Source of the DNA: Ctenosaura bakeri
Lineage: Eukaryota > Chordata > Lepidosauria > Squamata > Iguanidae
DNA length: 64,000 nucleotides
Direction of reading: 5' to 3'
NCBI GenBank assembly: GCA_948474755.1
Contig: CAOLHI010002525.1
Span: 62,001-126,000, forward strand
Positions 32,901 to 44,096 of the stretch are shown in pieces. The position numbers were made by a program, and so were the translations under genes. How positions within the stretch are numbered: position 1 is the first letter of the stretch; the number at the start of each line of letters is the position of its first letter. Under the pieces are notes generated by a model, which did no database searches, was not told the DNA's origin, and was given only the letters and a program-made list of their open reading frames with translations.

Positions 32901-33594
32901 ACAGCATACTCTCTGTTGGATGTTCAACAGCAAGGAAGTGAGGAGTAGGTTCAGGAGTGTAATTCTATCTTTTCTTCCCCACAGCAAAGTCCAATTGTTA
33001 TTCAAACGATGTAAATACTCTCTAAGCATCCATTACACCTATGGTTGCATTTACATAGCATTGTAGAATAAACTCATGAACATGCTAATTTCATATCCAG
33101 TTCCATTACTCTCTTCTCACAGAAAATGTCTGCAAGGGTCTATTAAGTTAATTTCATTTAGAGCTTGTGAGTCATTCTGATTAAATCTAGGTTGAGATGC
33201 ACTCTGGAGTAGAAACCAGGAACAAAAGCTGCTTAATGTTAAAAGTTCCATTTCATGGACTTGGTGTTTTTAATGGACACAGAACACTGCTTGACTATTG
33301 GGGGGAACTGGGAAACCCAGTGGGAAGGGGAACGGAAGAGCATACTCTGGAACAGGATGTGGTTGACTGACTGCAGCTATGCATCTTTTCTGAACAGTAA
33401 GCACCATTAAACTCAACAGAACTGACCTGTATAAAAATGCTCTGTGGAGTACAAATCAGGAACACAGACTACATTATGTTAAAGGTCCCATTTCTGTCAT
33501 TCTGCAATGCATGTACAATATTGAATCTGACATATAATATACAAATAAATCCTGTAACAAAATGTTGCAATGTGGCATGTTGCTCTTCAAGGTT
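29901..33594. other. Long non-coding tract, unclassified
   Basis: An (AATC)n run is at 30424-30441. A possible degraded LTR is at about 30770-31045 on the minus strand. A 56-bp imperfect duplication lies at 33197-33252 and 33437-33492. The 31.5-33.2 kb part looks like an old mobile element by its texture, but I cannot name it. Confidence 0.35.
33197..33492. repeat. Imperfect direct duplication, units 240 bp apart
   Basis: 33197-33252 and 33437-33492 share 'ATGC.CT.TGGAGTA.AAA.CAGGAACA' and 'TAATGTTAAA.GT.CCATTT'. Confidence 0.6.
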
Positions 33595-33863
33595 CAATCG
33601 ACTGAATCATAGCACTATGATACAACTTTAACTGTCATGACTCCCTCCTAGGTAATCCCGGCATTTGAAGTTTGGTGAGGGATTTAGAATTCTCTACTAC
33701 AGAGAGCTCTAGTTCTTTAGTCCAAGCAAATGCACTAGAATGCTCTAGTGGAAGACAAATTAAAATACCTTACCAAACTATAACTCCCAGAATTCCAGAG
33801 AACGAAGCCAGGACAGTTAAAGTGGTATTAAAATGTTATAATTGTGTAGTGCGGATATACCTC
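33595..33863. mobile_element. Degraded palindromic MITE
   Basis: 'AATCATAGCACTATGATACAACTTTAACTG' type sequence on the left is mirrored by 'CAGTTAAAGTGGTATTAAAA...TATAATTGTGTAGTG' on the right. The inner halves pair through 'AACTATAACTCCCAGAATTCC' and its counterpart. The termini are eroded and no duplication is readable. Confidence 0.55.
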
Positions 33864-33875
33864 TAATTTTCCTTC

Positions 33876-34250
33876 TCCCATAAGAAGAGCCCTGCAGGAT
33901 CAGACCAAAAGCTTATCCAGTCCAACAGCTGCTCATATGATGGTCAATCAGTTGCCTATGGGAAGTCAGAAAATAGCCCGTGAGTACAACAACACACTTG
34001 TTCTCACACTGTGCAGCAACTGATTCTCTCCAGCTCTCAAAATTTCTCTCTCTCTCTCTGGAGGGGGCACATTGTCTCTGATTCTGGAGATGGTTTGTAG
34101 CCATCCTGGCCATTAGCCTATGACCCTCATGAGTTTATATAAGCCATTCTGGCTGGTTGTGATCACAACTTATTGTGGTAATGAATTCCACATTTTTAGC
34201 TAGATACTGTGTGAAGAAGTACTTTCTTTTTTGGAAGCAGCATTGGGAAA
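33876..34250 (-). mobile_element. L2/CR1-group LINE 3' end
   Basis: 'AAGAAGAGCCCTGCAGGATC', 'CTTATCCAGTCCAACAGC', 'GGTAATGAATTCCACA' and 'GTGTGAAGAAGTACTTTC' are in the order of a very common squamate LINE 3' end read backwards, so the element lies on the minus strand. A short (TC)n run interrupts it at about 34046-34060. Confidence 0.65.
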
Positions 34251-36219
34251 AGTGTTCAAATAAGCATATTCAGCTCTCCCCAGTTCATTTTTTGGAACCC
34301 TGCACTCTCTGATTTAAGGGTTTCCCCTTATTTCATTCATTGAAACAAATATTGAGGTTGTCCCAAACATGGCACTACCTTTGTGTTATGTATAAAGCAC
34401 ATATGTTTTGCCTACATAAACAGCAACACTGACTGCCTGAACACTAGAAACAGAAGCAGTAATATTCAGTCTGATTACTGAAATGGTATCTTGAAAACTA
34501 TATTTGCAAATATCCTGAAAAGTATATCAGACTCCAGCATATTAAGATACAGTTTGCCATATAAGATTTATATACAGTACTGTGTCTGTATTGTCACAAT
34601 GTGAAAAAGAGCCAAAAGCAAACTTTTCTTTTCTTTTCTTTTTTGGTGGCGGGGGCAGGATAATCATGCCTCAGAGTAGCACAAATGCATGCTTTCCACA
34701 CCAAGTGACTGATTTTGCATAGGAGTTAAGAGTGGATTTAATTAGCATCTATGCAAAATTCACTATATTCTTTTAATGTGTGGATGCTAGATCAGTTAAC
34801 AAGTTGAGGCATTTAAGGGCTATGGGATACATGCACATACACATATCATCTGTCAACTATTCCTATTTCTATATTCAGATACCCTAAAATGAACACAGCC
34901 TGTTGTAGTATGGTGCCTTATGTGGCTCCTGAAACTGTTCCTGGCAAGAGATATGAGTAATTCCTCTGAACCAGGCATATCCTCTTAATTATTTATGGAG
35001 TTACAGGAAAGAGTAATGGATTGGGAAATAATACTTTCAACAGGAAGGCAGTCCACCTGTCTCTCATAGGTAATCACCCTATGCAGCCTCTGATGTTGCA
35101 TATGTATGTGTGCAAGTTCAATACCATTAACACAGAGTTCTGCTTAGAATATCAAACTTAGGAAGGGAAAATTGTGATTCAGTGAGTAAGAGAAAGAAGC
35201 TTTCAAAGCTCTTCTCCAATTCTTCATGCATCTCCTTTGTCCAAATAACAATGACATTCACAATGGAAATCATAATGAATGGGAACAGGAAAACAAGGCA
35301 TGCCCAGACCTGTCCATTAGATTTGCCCCTCCCCTTTCTTTTCCTAACTGCACCTGCCCTGCCTCTATTTGCTTCTCTAGCATATGAAAATTTTGAAGCA
35401 ATTTTTCCAAGCACAGATTTATGTAGTAAAAAAAAAAATGACTTGCTTAAGCCTTGGGCTTGTTAAAAAGGAGGAGGAGGAGGAATAAAAATGCTGGCAA
35501 CCTTATTCCCTTGTTCTTAGTCTGTCACCCTTGCACTGAAGATGGCCTGAGGCCAATAGGAACAGGGTTCCTCCAACTTACGAGTTGAGTGAAGGAAAGA
35601 ATTTCATCAGATGTAGTTTGTCATGCCAGTGTAGCTTGACATACAAGCAATACCTGCTGAAATGTCTGCTTCTACATGCTGATTAAAGGAGGGACAGAGA
35701 CCATGTAGCTTCTCCAGGTATTGGACTATGATGCCCATCAACACTCATCATTAGCTATATTGGATACATCTGATGCAGCCTGGAGTCTTACAACGTCTGG
35801 AGGTCCATATGGTCCTTATCCTTGTATTAAAGCATTCCTGAGCATTGTTTGCATCTGGCCATGTTGACTCCATCTGTTGTGTACATTGGATTTTTTTTTA
35901 AATACATACTCACAGATACCACTGAATCATATTAACTTCATGGCATTGTGTAGTAATAAAAGAATATACTTCATGTTCATTGTTTATTGGCCCTAAAAGC
36001 TTTTAAAGGACAACTGAAGCAGGTCGAAGTTGTACTTAAACACATCCCCCTAGAAGACAAAAATGGCAATGAATAATAGGCATCAATTTCTCAGGAAAAT
36101 AGTAAGAGGACTGTTAGTAAACTTGAAATGTTGTAGCATCTGGCAGTTGGCTTTGTCTTGTTTGCACTATAGGCAAATCAGGCCCCAAAGTTCAAACTGC
36201 TTAACTGTGCTATGGTTTT
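34251..36219. other. Non-coding tract
   Basis: 35710-35815 resembles the hAT-linked 'ggactacaactcccatca...gtctggaggtcc' repeat. A (GGA)n run is near 35470. No exon is recognised. Confidence 0.35.
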
Positions 36220-36400
36220 ATTTCCACATTTATATGCTGCTTTTCCTTCAAGGTGGTCAGGACAGTTCTCTGTTCTCCATATCAGTCTTCACAACAACTC
36301 TTTGAGGAAGATTAGGTTGATGGAGAATGAATGAATGCTCAAGGCTCCATGGTCCAGTGGTGATTGAATCCTGAGTTTCCTCAGTTCTAGCTTCTTTCTG
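36220..36400 (-). mobile_element. MIR/CORE-like SINE relic
   Basis: 'CTTCACAACAACTCTTTGAGG', 'GATTAGGTTGATGGAGAATG', 'GGTCCAGTGGTGATTGAATCC' and 'CAGTTCTAGCT' follow the order 'cctcacaacaaccctgtgagg...ggctgag...gattcgaacc...ctagtcc' of CORE-type SINEs read from the tail, so the tRNA-like head is at the right. It is related to 52060-52170 and 62690-62880. Confidence 0.5.
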
Positions 36401-37402
36401 CACATAAAGACTATGCATTGCTATAAACATGAAGAAATAACAAACTCAGATGCCTGCTGCTCACAAGACACCAGCTCATCAAACAGCGTCTGACTGGCAA
36501 GCATAAAAACATGCTGTGCTCTGTAGTTAGCAATTTCTGCTCCATGTGGTGTTCGAAAAACTGCTGAAGGAAGCAGTGAATAAATCTATTTAATTTCAGA
36601 TCCAGGTAAGGAATTCTCTTAAATAACTCAGTTTCAGTTTGAATGCAGAGAAAGCGTAATGAACTTTATTTGAAAGTGAAGGGAAAGAGCTGCTAAAGAT
36701 TTCACAATATGGTAATTGGAATCTAGTTTGCATGTCACTGGCAGCCTTTGTCTCTACACACTTTCTTCTCTTTTATGTTACATCAACATTCATCTTTTAA
36801 AAAACAATACTCTTTTTTTTTTCTTGTGGGAGGTGTAAATGCACCTTGTGAGCTAATATTGCTGCTTGAGGGGTGAAGAATGATGGATATATCAATGTCT
36901 CCCTGCAGGCAGAACAAAATAGGCCACACATGTTCTCACACACACAAATACACTTTCAGCCTGAAAATGGAAGTCACCGGAGTTCATGAGGAATTCCTGT
37001 AAGCACAATAGAAACATTCATCTGAAGAAAAAAGTGACAGTTTCACCACTCTCTAATTCCCCAGCTCTAGTAAATGCTAATGTTGAGAAATGATTCCTGC
37101 AGTGTATCTTGTGAAGAAGGAGGTTTTTTTCTATTTTTTTCCCCCATATATATTGTCTCTTCTTATGCTCTGTTTAGGCCTATGTACGCTTTCTCTGAAG
37201 TAATTCCCAGTGTGTTCAATGGGACTTTACCATGCAATCCTATACAAGTCTTTTGAAAAGGAGGTTTGATGGATTTTAAGGGAGCTTACTGGCAAGCCAG
37301 TCAGCCTTAACCTGGCATTATAGAATTAAGCAGACAGAAATTCTAGATAGGCATTCAGGACAGTACCAGTGTGGGTGCCATGCTGCTGACAAAGTTCATA
37401 GC
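36401..37402. other. Non-coding tract
   Basis: 37176-37256 ('GAAGTAATTCCCAGTGTGTTCAATGGGACTT...') resembles the very common squamate 'agtaagtcccattgagttcaatgggactta' repeat, also seen at about 42768-42846 and 56377-56445. Confidence 0.4.
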
Positions 37403-37405
37403 ATA

Positions 37406-37837
37406 GGCCCTTTTCGCATGTTTTTTTTGTTGTGCGAGCGCCCCTTAAGCATTGCGCAAATGGGAGTGTCGCTCCGTACGACGCACCCCCACTTGTGCGA
37501 CGCTCACGAGGCTGAAGTGGGGTGTGCATGCATTTTTTGATTTTCGTCTTTAAACCGAAAATGCCCCGCACTCGCGCAACGCTCACGGCACCCTCGCGCA
37601 CTTGCCTGCCATGCGGTGCGTCGGCGAGCCGGGCGGGTCGCGCTTTCTTCCTCCAGCACAGCCTACAGCTCCCACACTGCCCTGAGGAGGGAAGGGGCAG
37701 GGCGCTAGTGCGATGGTCACGCTAACAGGAAGCGACCTGCAGTAGGAAGGAGCGGCGAAGCAGCAGCGTTTTGGAGGAGGCTTCTCGCACGAGACGCCCT
37801 CCCCCGTCACGCAAACAGGTAACATGCGAAAAGGGCC
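37406..37837 (+). mobile_element. CpG-rich MITE, subfamily 2, copy D
   Basis: It starts GGCCCTTTTCGCATG and ends CATGCGAAAAGGGCC (a 15-bp perfect inverted repeat), with a perfect 3-bp duplication ATA (37403-37405, 37838-37840). The interior matches copy C: the 'ATTTTCG...CGAAAAT' centre, 'CAGCCTACAGCTCCCA' and 'CACGCTAACAGG' blocks. It is non-coding. Confidence 0.85.
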
Positions 37838-37904
37838 ATAGTTTGATATATGAAGCAGGATGTTCCTATGGTAGCCAGTCCAGACTTTCTTTACAATGCA
37901 AATA

Positions 37905-38274
37905 CAATGCTTCAGAGAGGTGTGTGGAAGGAGGGGCCTAGCAGCAAGGAGGAGGACAGTCTATTCCTGCAGGAACCCAACCTCTGTATGTTAACAACTA
38001 TGAATACAGACAGATTATATTGGGGAATATGGGGTAAATTTACAGGTACGGAAATAGGCCAGTTGCTATGGACATGGGGCCTAGCAGCAAGGATGAGGAA
38101 GACAGTGTACTCCCTCAGAAACTCCCTCAGGAACCCAAACTGTGTATGTAAATAACTCTGAATATAGATAGCATTGGGAAATAAGGAGCAAAGTTACAGG
38201 AAATGGAGAAGACAGTCTGGTGAGTTCTTAAAAGGAAAATAAAAACCACAGGCAATGCCGGGGAAATATTCTAG
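37905..38274 (+). mobile_element. Helitron-like non-autonomous element, copy 2
   Basis: It shares with 484-747 the tandem units ('GAATACAGA...TTGGGGAATATGGGG' near 38001 and 'GAATATAGATAGCATTGGG' near 38160) and the 3' end: 'AGTTCTTAAAAGGAAAATAA', a hairpin (CACAGGCAATGCCGGGG) and CTAG at 38271-38274. The base after CTAG is C rather than T, a substitution or an atypical insertion. Its internal units are about 160 bp apart, versus 134 bp in copy 1. Confidence 0.55.
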
Positions 38275-38589
38275 CGATTTATAATTTGTAATAACATTTA
38301 ATAGTTTGGTTGACCAAATTATCTTTTACTTTTTATTTTTATTATTTTTGTATCTTTTACATATTTCTACATCTGAGATAGAAGACTCCAGAAATGCTTC
38401 TTCCTTGAAGTAAAAGTATAACATGGATTTAAATTACTTAAATTACTTAATATTTGGCTTCCCTCTCACAGTCTTTGAGATCAGTTGCCCAAGGCAGCAG
38501 CCTTGGTGTTCCTGATAGCAACTTTCCACTGAACATATTAGCACATGTTTGACATGTAATATGAAGTTAAATAATCCCCTCAGCTAATC
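38275..38589. other. Non-coding flank
   Basis: AT-rich with nothing recognised. Confidence 0.35.
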
Positions 38590-39145
38590 TGACAAGACAG
38601 AGACTCTGTAGTGGGTGGTTCCCAGATCTGGGAACGAGGAAGGTTGCCTCTTCTGGATAAGGTTGCACTACCCCTGAAGGAGTTTGTATTCTGGGCTTTC
38701 TCCTTGAAGCACGTTTGTCAATGGGTGGCAAGGGTAACTATGATTAGGAATCCTTTTTACTGGTACTCCAGCTATGGCTGTTTCTGGATAACAAATATTG
38801 TACAAAGAGCTACAGGCTTCATTTCATACTCCAGCTATGGTTGTTTCTAACCACAGAGATCCATACATTAGTAAATTCCAGACTGCATTACTGCAGTGTG
38901 GGACTTCCCTGGTAACTGTAGCTGGTCCAGAACTTAGTGCCTGCTCTGTTAAGTAAGGCAGTTTACTGCAGTCATGTTATACTGTTTGCTCGAAGAACTT
39001 TACTGACTGCCAGTATGTTATCAGCCTTGTTTCAAGGCAATGCATTATATAATGTAGAAAAACCTGAAGAAACTAGTACTAGGTTACCTGAGCAAGCATC
39101 TTTTCCCCTACCAACTTATCTGATCACTAAAATCTAAACATCAAA
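38590..39145 (+). pseudogene. L2-like LINE ORF2 C-terminal relic
   Basis: The sequence order matches the C-terminal end of an L2-group reverse transcriptase frame: 'GCCTCTTCTGGATAAGGTTG' and 'CACTACCCCTGAAGGAG' (a peptide like LPLLDKVALPLKE), then 'GACTGCATTACTGCAGTGTG' with 'AGCTGGTCCAGAACTTAGTG' (the DYCNAL...LQLVQNAA region), then 'TTACTGACTGCCAGTATG' (the LHWLPV region). The frame is broken throughout and one 22-bp segment is repeated (38764-38785 and 38827-38848). The catalytic core is not present. The family call rests on recalled consensus. Confidence 0.6.
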
Positions 39146-39192
39146 GCCTCTTGGTTATTTACTTGTCTAGACATGTACATCTAGTTACAGGG

Positions 39193-39208
39193 CTATATAT
39201 ATATATAT

Positions 39209-39241
<33 letters not shown>

Positions 39242-39254
39242 CATACATACATAC
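39193..39254. repeat. (AT)n(AC)n microsatellite
   Basis: An AT run, then ACATAC and a long AC run, then ATAC units. Confidence 0.9.
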
Positions 39255-39772
39255 TTTAAATGAGCAATTAATTTTCTTCCCTTTTATGTGAATCAACTTA
39301 CCTTTAAGGAAGGGGAAAGGGGTGAGCTGTGCTGCTGTTTTAGAGAGAGGCTTACAGATAATATAATGATATGATATGATTCTGAATGATAAAAATTGAG
39401 TAGGGAGGTTGAGACGAAAGCAAGAGCTGCATGTTATCAATTTGACAATAAGAAAACATTGCACTAGATAGTGTTCACATGTAACACTACACCTCAGGAT
39501 TATCAGACGTCCCTTCCTTCTCCTCCTCTGGTGTTGAGACAATTTTAAATTTTTAACTATGTCAAAGCAGAGTTTAGCAAACTCCTGGGATCCCTCAGCC
39601 AGCATAGCTAAGTGACCAAGCTGTCTGGAGGATGCTAGGATATGTAGGCCCTCAAAGCATCATTTCTGAGGTCTGTTAATTAACCACAGTTTAACATTAT
39701 GTCCAACTACAGCAATAATTTCTTCTTTACACTCATGCTGTTGAAAAGGAGGGAGGAAGAGCATATGAGGCT
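39255..39772. other. Non-coding tract with no recognised element
   Basis: Nothing supportable is seen here. Confidence 0.35.
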
Positions 39773-39775
39773 AAG

Positions 39776-40184
39776 GGCCCATTAGGCTACACAGTTCTAG
39801 CACTATGGTTCCATTTTAGCAGCCATGAATCCTATGAAATTCCATGGTTTGTTGTTCACTGGCTGAGATTCTAAATACTCCTCCCTAAACTGAAAATGAC
39901 AGCCAGCATGGTATAGTGGTTTGAGCATTCGACTATGACCTTGGAGACCAGGGTTTCATTCCCCACTCAGCCATGAAAACCCACTGTCTTATCTTGAGCA
40001 TGAAACACACACACTCTCAGCCCTAGAAAACCCCATGACAGGTTCATCTTAGGGTTGTCAGAAGTTGGAAATGATTTGAAAGCACACAACAGCAACAACA
40101 ACAACAACAACTGGAAATTCCTAGAATTCCATAGAATGTTGCCATGGAATCATAGCACTATAATTGTATAGTGTGAAAGTGCCC
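39776..40184. mobile_element. Palindromic MITE split by a SINE
   Basis: The left half (39776-39897: 'TTCTAGCACTATGGTTCCA', 'GGCTGAGATTCTAAATACTC') and the right half (40109-40184: 'CTAGAATTCCATAGAATG', 'GGAATCATAGCACTATAA') are inverted counterparts once the SINE is removed. The flanks TAA and TGA suggest a 3-bp duplication with one mismatch. Confidence 0.68.
39898..40108 (+). mobile_element. Sauria-type tRNA SINE, full length, inside a MITE
   Basis: The head has tRNA-like box A (TATAGTGGTTTGAGC) and box B (AGGGTTTCATTCCCC). The body has 'AAAACCCCATGACAGGTTCA' and the BovB-type tail 'GTTGTCAGAAGTTGGAAATG', ending in (CAA)n. A 10-bp duplication AACTGAAAAT / AACTGGAAAT (39888-39897, 40109-40118) with one mismatch marks the insertion. 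It needs LINE enzymes in trans; the shared tail points to BovB. Confidence 0.83.
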
Positions 40185-40246
40185 TGAGATTCATTAATAT
40201 AATACTAAATCATAATTTTGAATGGTATTCAAAAACGAGAGCGGAT

Positions 40247-40287
<41 letters not shown>

Positions 40288-41279
40288 GAGAGAGAGAGAA
40301 ACTATTACTTGACACATTTCCAATGTTTCTGAACATTTTCTCCTTTACTTAACCTAATAAGGCTAATGATCTCTAAAGATAGCAAACTATTTAGATTTAC
40401 TTTGCCTGCTCTTGCTGTCACTCAGTATCAAGTGGAGTGTATTGAAGAGAGGTCAGGTGGTGACATTGAAAGCAATGTCTCAGGCAATGATATTATACAG
40501 CCGCTCCTAATTCCTGTCTTCTATCCAATTCCACCTGCTCTGTGCCTGTCTATGCATTGATCCAGATACCATTGCATTGATTAGATGACACAACATCATC
40601 ACAACACTCATCCATCCTCATTCATTCCTAAAATCTCTGTTACTTTGCCTGGCAGCTCATGACCTGTTAACTTTCCATCCTGGGTGTCTCTTTGACATGC
40701 AAAGCCCCTGCTAAATTTTAAGGTAGTACCTTAGAGACGTTGAAAAGTGCCTCCGAGTGTCCTATTGAGCTGTATGGATAATGGGGACAGGGAATAGTTT
40801 GAAAAGGGGTATCTGTCAATTGTTTTTCTTTGCAATTACCAGGAGAATACCTGTTATGACAGACAGGAAAGACTGAAGTAGATGAAGAAGTGGCATGTGT
40901 ACTGCAAAGACCCCTGGGAAAAGAAACAAAGCCCCCTGTGCTGCTTCACATGAAGTTCCTTTCAACTGTGACATTAAACAGAGGATTGCAACCTTCTTGG
41001 GTGACAAATGAGCAGCAACCATTTCAGACTTGCAGCTCCTTGGCCATTACCCTCTCTTGGAGGATAGTGCTGTGTGTGCCACAGTTTGCCTCATTTCCTC
41101 AATTTGGCTGCTACCCCTTAGGTGTGGCAGGGGATGCGATTCAGCTGTCAGTGTTGAAGTAAGAATCAACTGGTCATTCAACTGACATATCTAAGTATAT
41201 ACGAGATGCTACAAAATTAAGTCCTATACATTTTGAACACATGATGTTGGCATACCATGTATGAACCCAGTGATGACAG
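40185..41279. other. Non-coding tract
   Basis: A (TG)n run at 40250-40282 passes into (GA)n at 40285-40299. Nothing else is recognised. Confidence 0.4.
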
Positions 41280-41601
41280 CAGTGGTTTTCAACCTTGAGA
41301 CAGTGGTGGAGCTTGGAGTGTGGGGACGGGGGGCGGTAGGGGATTGGGGCCAGGGTGTGCAGGGGCGGGGCCAGGATGCACAGGGTGTGGCCAGGTTGTG
41401 TGGGAGTATGGCTATGGGCTGGGATGCCCCCAAAACATTACCACCTGGGGTGAACCACCCCTCCAACCCCCAGTCCCTACGTGACTGCCTTCAGATGCTT
41501 TAGATTTCAGTTTGCAGATTTAGTTAGCATGGTCAGTGTCCAAGGATTCTGGGCTGTGATATCCAGAACATCTGGGAGAGCTCAAAATTTAAGAACCTCT
41601 G
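41280..41601. mobile_element. hAT-like repeat hosting a second hAT
   Basis: It begins CAGTGGTTTTCAACCTTGAGA and ends CTCAAAATTTAAGAACCTCTG, an imperfect inverted repeat of the CAGTGGTTCTCAACCT type. The core 41496-41580 has 'TTAGCATGGTCAGTGTCCAA' and 'CCAGAACATCTGGGAGAG'. The outer 8-bp duplication is not recognisable, so this assignment is moderate. Confidence 0.5.
41301..41487. mobile_element. Non-autonomous hAT, sister of 16384-16681
   Basis: The left end is CAGTGGTGGAGCTTGGAGTG and the right end is CTACGTGACTG. The 8-bp duplication is CCTTGAGA (41293-41300) and CCTTCAGA (41488-41495), with one mismatch. The G-rich interior and 'CCACCCCTCCAACCCCC' end block match the 16.4-kb copy, but its minisatellite is shorter. 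Confidence 0.78.
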
Positions 41602-43604
41602 ATCAGAAGCACTTTACACACTGACTGCCAACAGTTTTCCCAGGTTTTAAACAGGAATCTTCCAAATCCTACTAACTGAGATTATGGAATATGAAACCTT
41701 CTGCACATATGCTCTATTATTACACAGTAGTTCTTCTTTTTCCATCCCACTGCCACTGATGAACTGATAAAGAATATTTTTTTAAAAAGTTAGTCCAGAG
41801 TTCAGTTCCTTCTTTGGGACCAATGCTGGGCTGAGGACTTACAAAATGTGTACTAAGCATTGTACATGCATGCTTTAGTTAACAAAACTTCGGACAGTAA
41901 ATCTCCTTTTTACAAAGGTTTTTTTTACGTCCATTCAGCACCTGGTTTCTCCTTGTATTCTGCCTAGCTGGAAGTTATCCAGCAGCATTAGCTTTGAGAG
42001 GATGGTGACAGAAGTCTGGCGAATCTATTACTGAGCATGCAAAACAAAGAGATAAAGGAAGAGCAGTTAAGCCTGCCTCACGGGTTGCCTCAGCATTTTT
42101 TTTTTAAAAAGCACAGTCTATAGGTTTGTTCACCAAAATGGAAATGATAAGACACATGAAAACTGGTAAAAGAAAAATCCACCTATGGATGCATTTTGGA
42201 AGACACTTTCAAGTCATCTCTAAAAGGTTTGTTTTTATTTTATTGGTTTACTTATGCAAGGGCTACCTGATCTGATTTTTCATTTTACATGTGCATTCTG
42301 TTCACTTTGGATAAAAGTTTGCTGGAGCATGTTGAACTACTTCTCTTTGTGGTGGTCTAGAAATGTATCCTTATTGTTTCCATTTTCTTTCTGCTTTTGC
42401 TACACAATTTCTTGTTAAAAAGGTAATGCCCAGGATCACATCTACTTTGTTTCCTGAGATATATTTATATATAATGTGAACTGAATACAAGATTTGTTTT
42501 TGTAGGACTCCCCCCCCCATTAAAGTGGTATCTTTTGCAAGGCAACATTGCAGGAATAAAGCAATGAAGAAAAGAAAAATGCAGGGTGTGGGTGATACCT
42601 CTGACAAAATACAAAATACCTGAATTCTAAGGTATGTGCAAATTATATAGAAATACAGCTATCAGGATCCAGATCTGAATGAAGCTGGGTCACACTTTCC
42701 TAAACCAATGGAACATATTACTTGAAAATAATTTATGTTCCTTATCTTCTATTAGCTTAGACTGCAGTGCTATTGCTATGCATACTTAACTTTGCAATAA
42801 ATCCCACTGCATTCATTGGTGCTTGCTCTCAGGCAAGTATGTGTCACACTTTAGAGTTAGTGATATCTAATTCTGGCTGCAGTGGACTCTTACCATCCCC
42901 TATAGGCTGAAGCTACCTGGAGCTCACGTTCTACTAGTCTTATAACATTTTTTCCCCTTGTTCTCTGCACTTGTGACTTTTCATAAAATGAACCATATGT
43001 AAGGCTACTTAATTCAGTGCACAGTGAGTAAGTGCTTGCACAACAGAGATGATAAGCTTAACTTTACCAAAATGAGTATGGAAACCTGCACAGGGCTGGC
43101 CCAACCACTACACAGAGCTGGGAGGCTGCCTTAGGCACAGTGTCATGAAAGAGTGACAAATTATTATTTGCTTTGTTATTATTGTTTTTATTATTTTTTG
43201 TTTTTGTTTTAATGATTTTTATTATTATTCTTTATTATTATGTTCTTATTATTATTGTTTTGTTATTATTTGTTATTATTGTTATTATTCCTATGGAAAG
43301 GGGGAGAGGGACTTGTGGGGTTTTCTGCTCCAAATACCAAAATAACTTGGCTGACAAGAAAGTCCCAGGTTTTTCCCCTGCACAAACTGGTTTTATTTTA
43401 TTAGAGATCTATATGATTTCCTTCTCATCTTACATGAATTTTCCCTCACCCCTTGTTTCCCCCCTTCCCCAGGATTGTTTAAATTAACCCAATACTTTCT
43501 AAATGAAATGTATCAGCTACTTGTCATGTGTTTCTACTATCTCAGACCCAGTAAAGATGTCCACCAAGTAAATACAGCTTTTCTTTCCAGGAAAGAGATT
43601 CAAC
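41602..43604. other. Non-coding tract
   Basis: This holds the AT-rich (TTA)n block 43160-43290 and the 'cattcattgg' repeat segment at about 42768-42846. Nothing else is recognised. Confidence 0.35.
43160..43290. repeat. (TTA)n-rich low-complexity block
   Basis: Imperfect TTATTATTG and TTATTATTT units. A 100-codon open frame here encodes only I/L/F/V repeats and is not a gene. Confidence 0.85.
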
Positions 43605-43607
43605 AAA

Positions 43608-44093
43608 GGCCCTTTCCACATGCGGTCGGGGAAACAGGGAAAGCCACGCTAAAACGTGGGCTTACCTTGTTCCGTTGCCACGCGGAGGAAAGCATTTCGC
43701 TGCTCTACATGCAGCAGCGTCCTGCAGCGTCCTCGGTGCCTGGCAGCGCCCAAAATGGCGGATTTTGACTGGCGGAGCCTCTCCACCAATCGGAGAAGCC
43801 CACCAGCCAGAAATCCTACCCCCTGCCCAATCTGCAGGGACACCCTTTCACGTGACCGTAAATCCATACGGGCGCTGCGATGGGGCTGCATGGGGCTGGA
43901 TGTCCCGTGCCTTTGAAAAACCACATAAAATGTGGTTTTTCAAAAGCATGCTGCGCCGCCACTTGTGGGCGCCCGACCGCGGATTGCAGTGTGGAATTAC
44001 TTGAGAGTAATCCACCCCAATTCGTGTAACGGTGTAGACGACCTCCGTGGAGGTCGATCTACACCGCTTTTTTAACCCCATGTGGAAAGGGCC
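43608..44093 (+). mobile_element. CpG-rich MITE, subfamily 1, copy E
   Basis: It starts GGCCCTTTCCACATG and ends CATGTGGAAAGGGCC (15-bp perfect inverted repeat), with a perfect 3-bp duplication AAA (43605-43607, 44094-44096). Its interior is collinear with copy B. The central hairpin has 15-bp arms (43912-43926 and 43930-43944) whose sequence differs from that of copies A and B. Confidence 0.85.
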
Positions 44094-44096
44094 AAA

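Noticed and set aside
35127..35414. 95-codon minus-strand frame with a hydrophobic stretch
   Set aside because: No convincing acceptor or donor pair and no recognised domain; the basic N-terminal part comes from a purine-rich tract.
39898..39970. tRNA gene
   Set aside because: The A and B boxes belong to the SINE head. No acceptor stem pairs and the SINE body follows directly.
43173..43487. 104-codon plus-strand frame starting with Leu/Ile/Phe runs
   Set aside because: The first half is translated (TTA)n low-complexity DNA.
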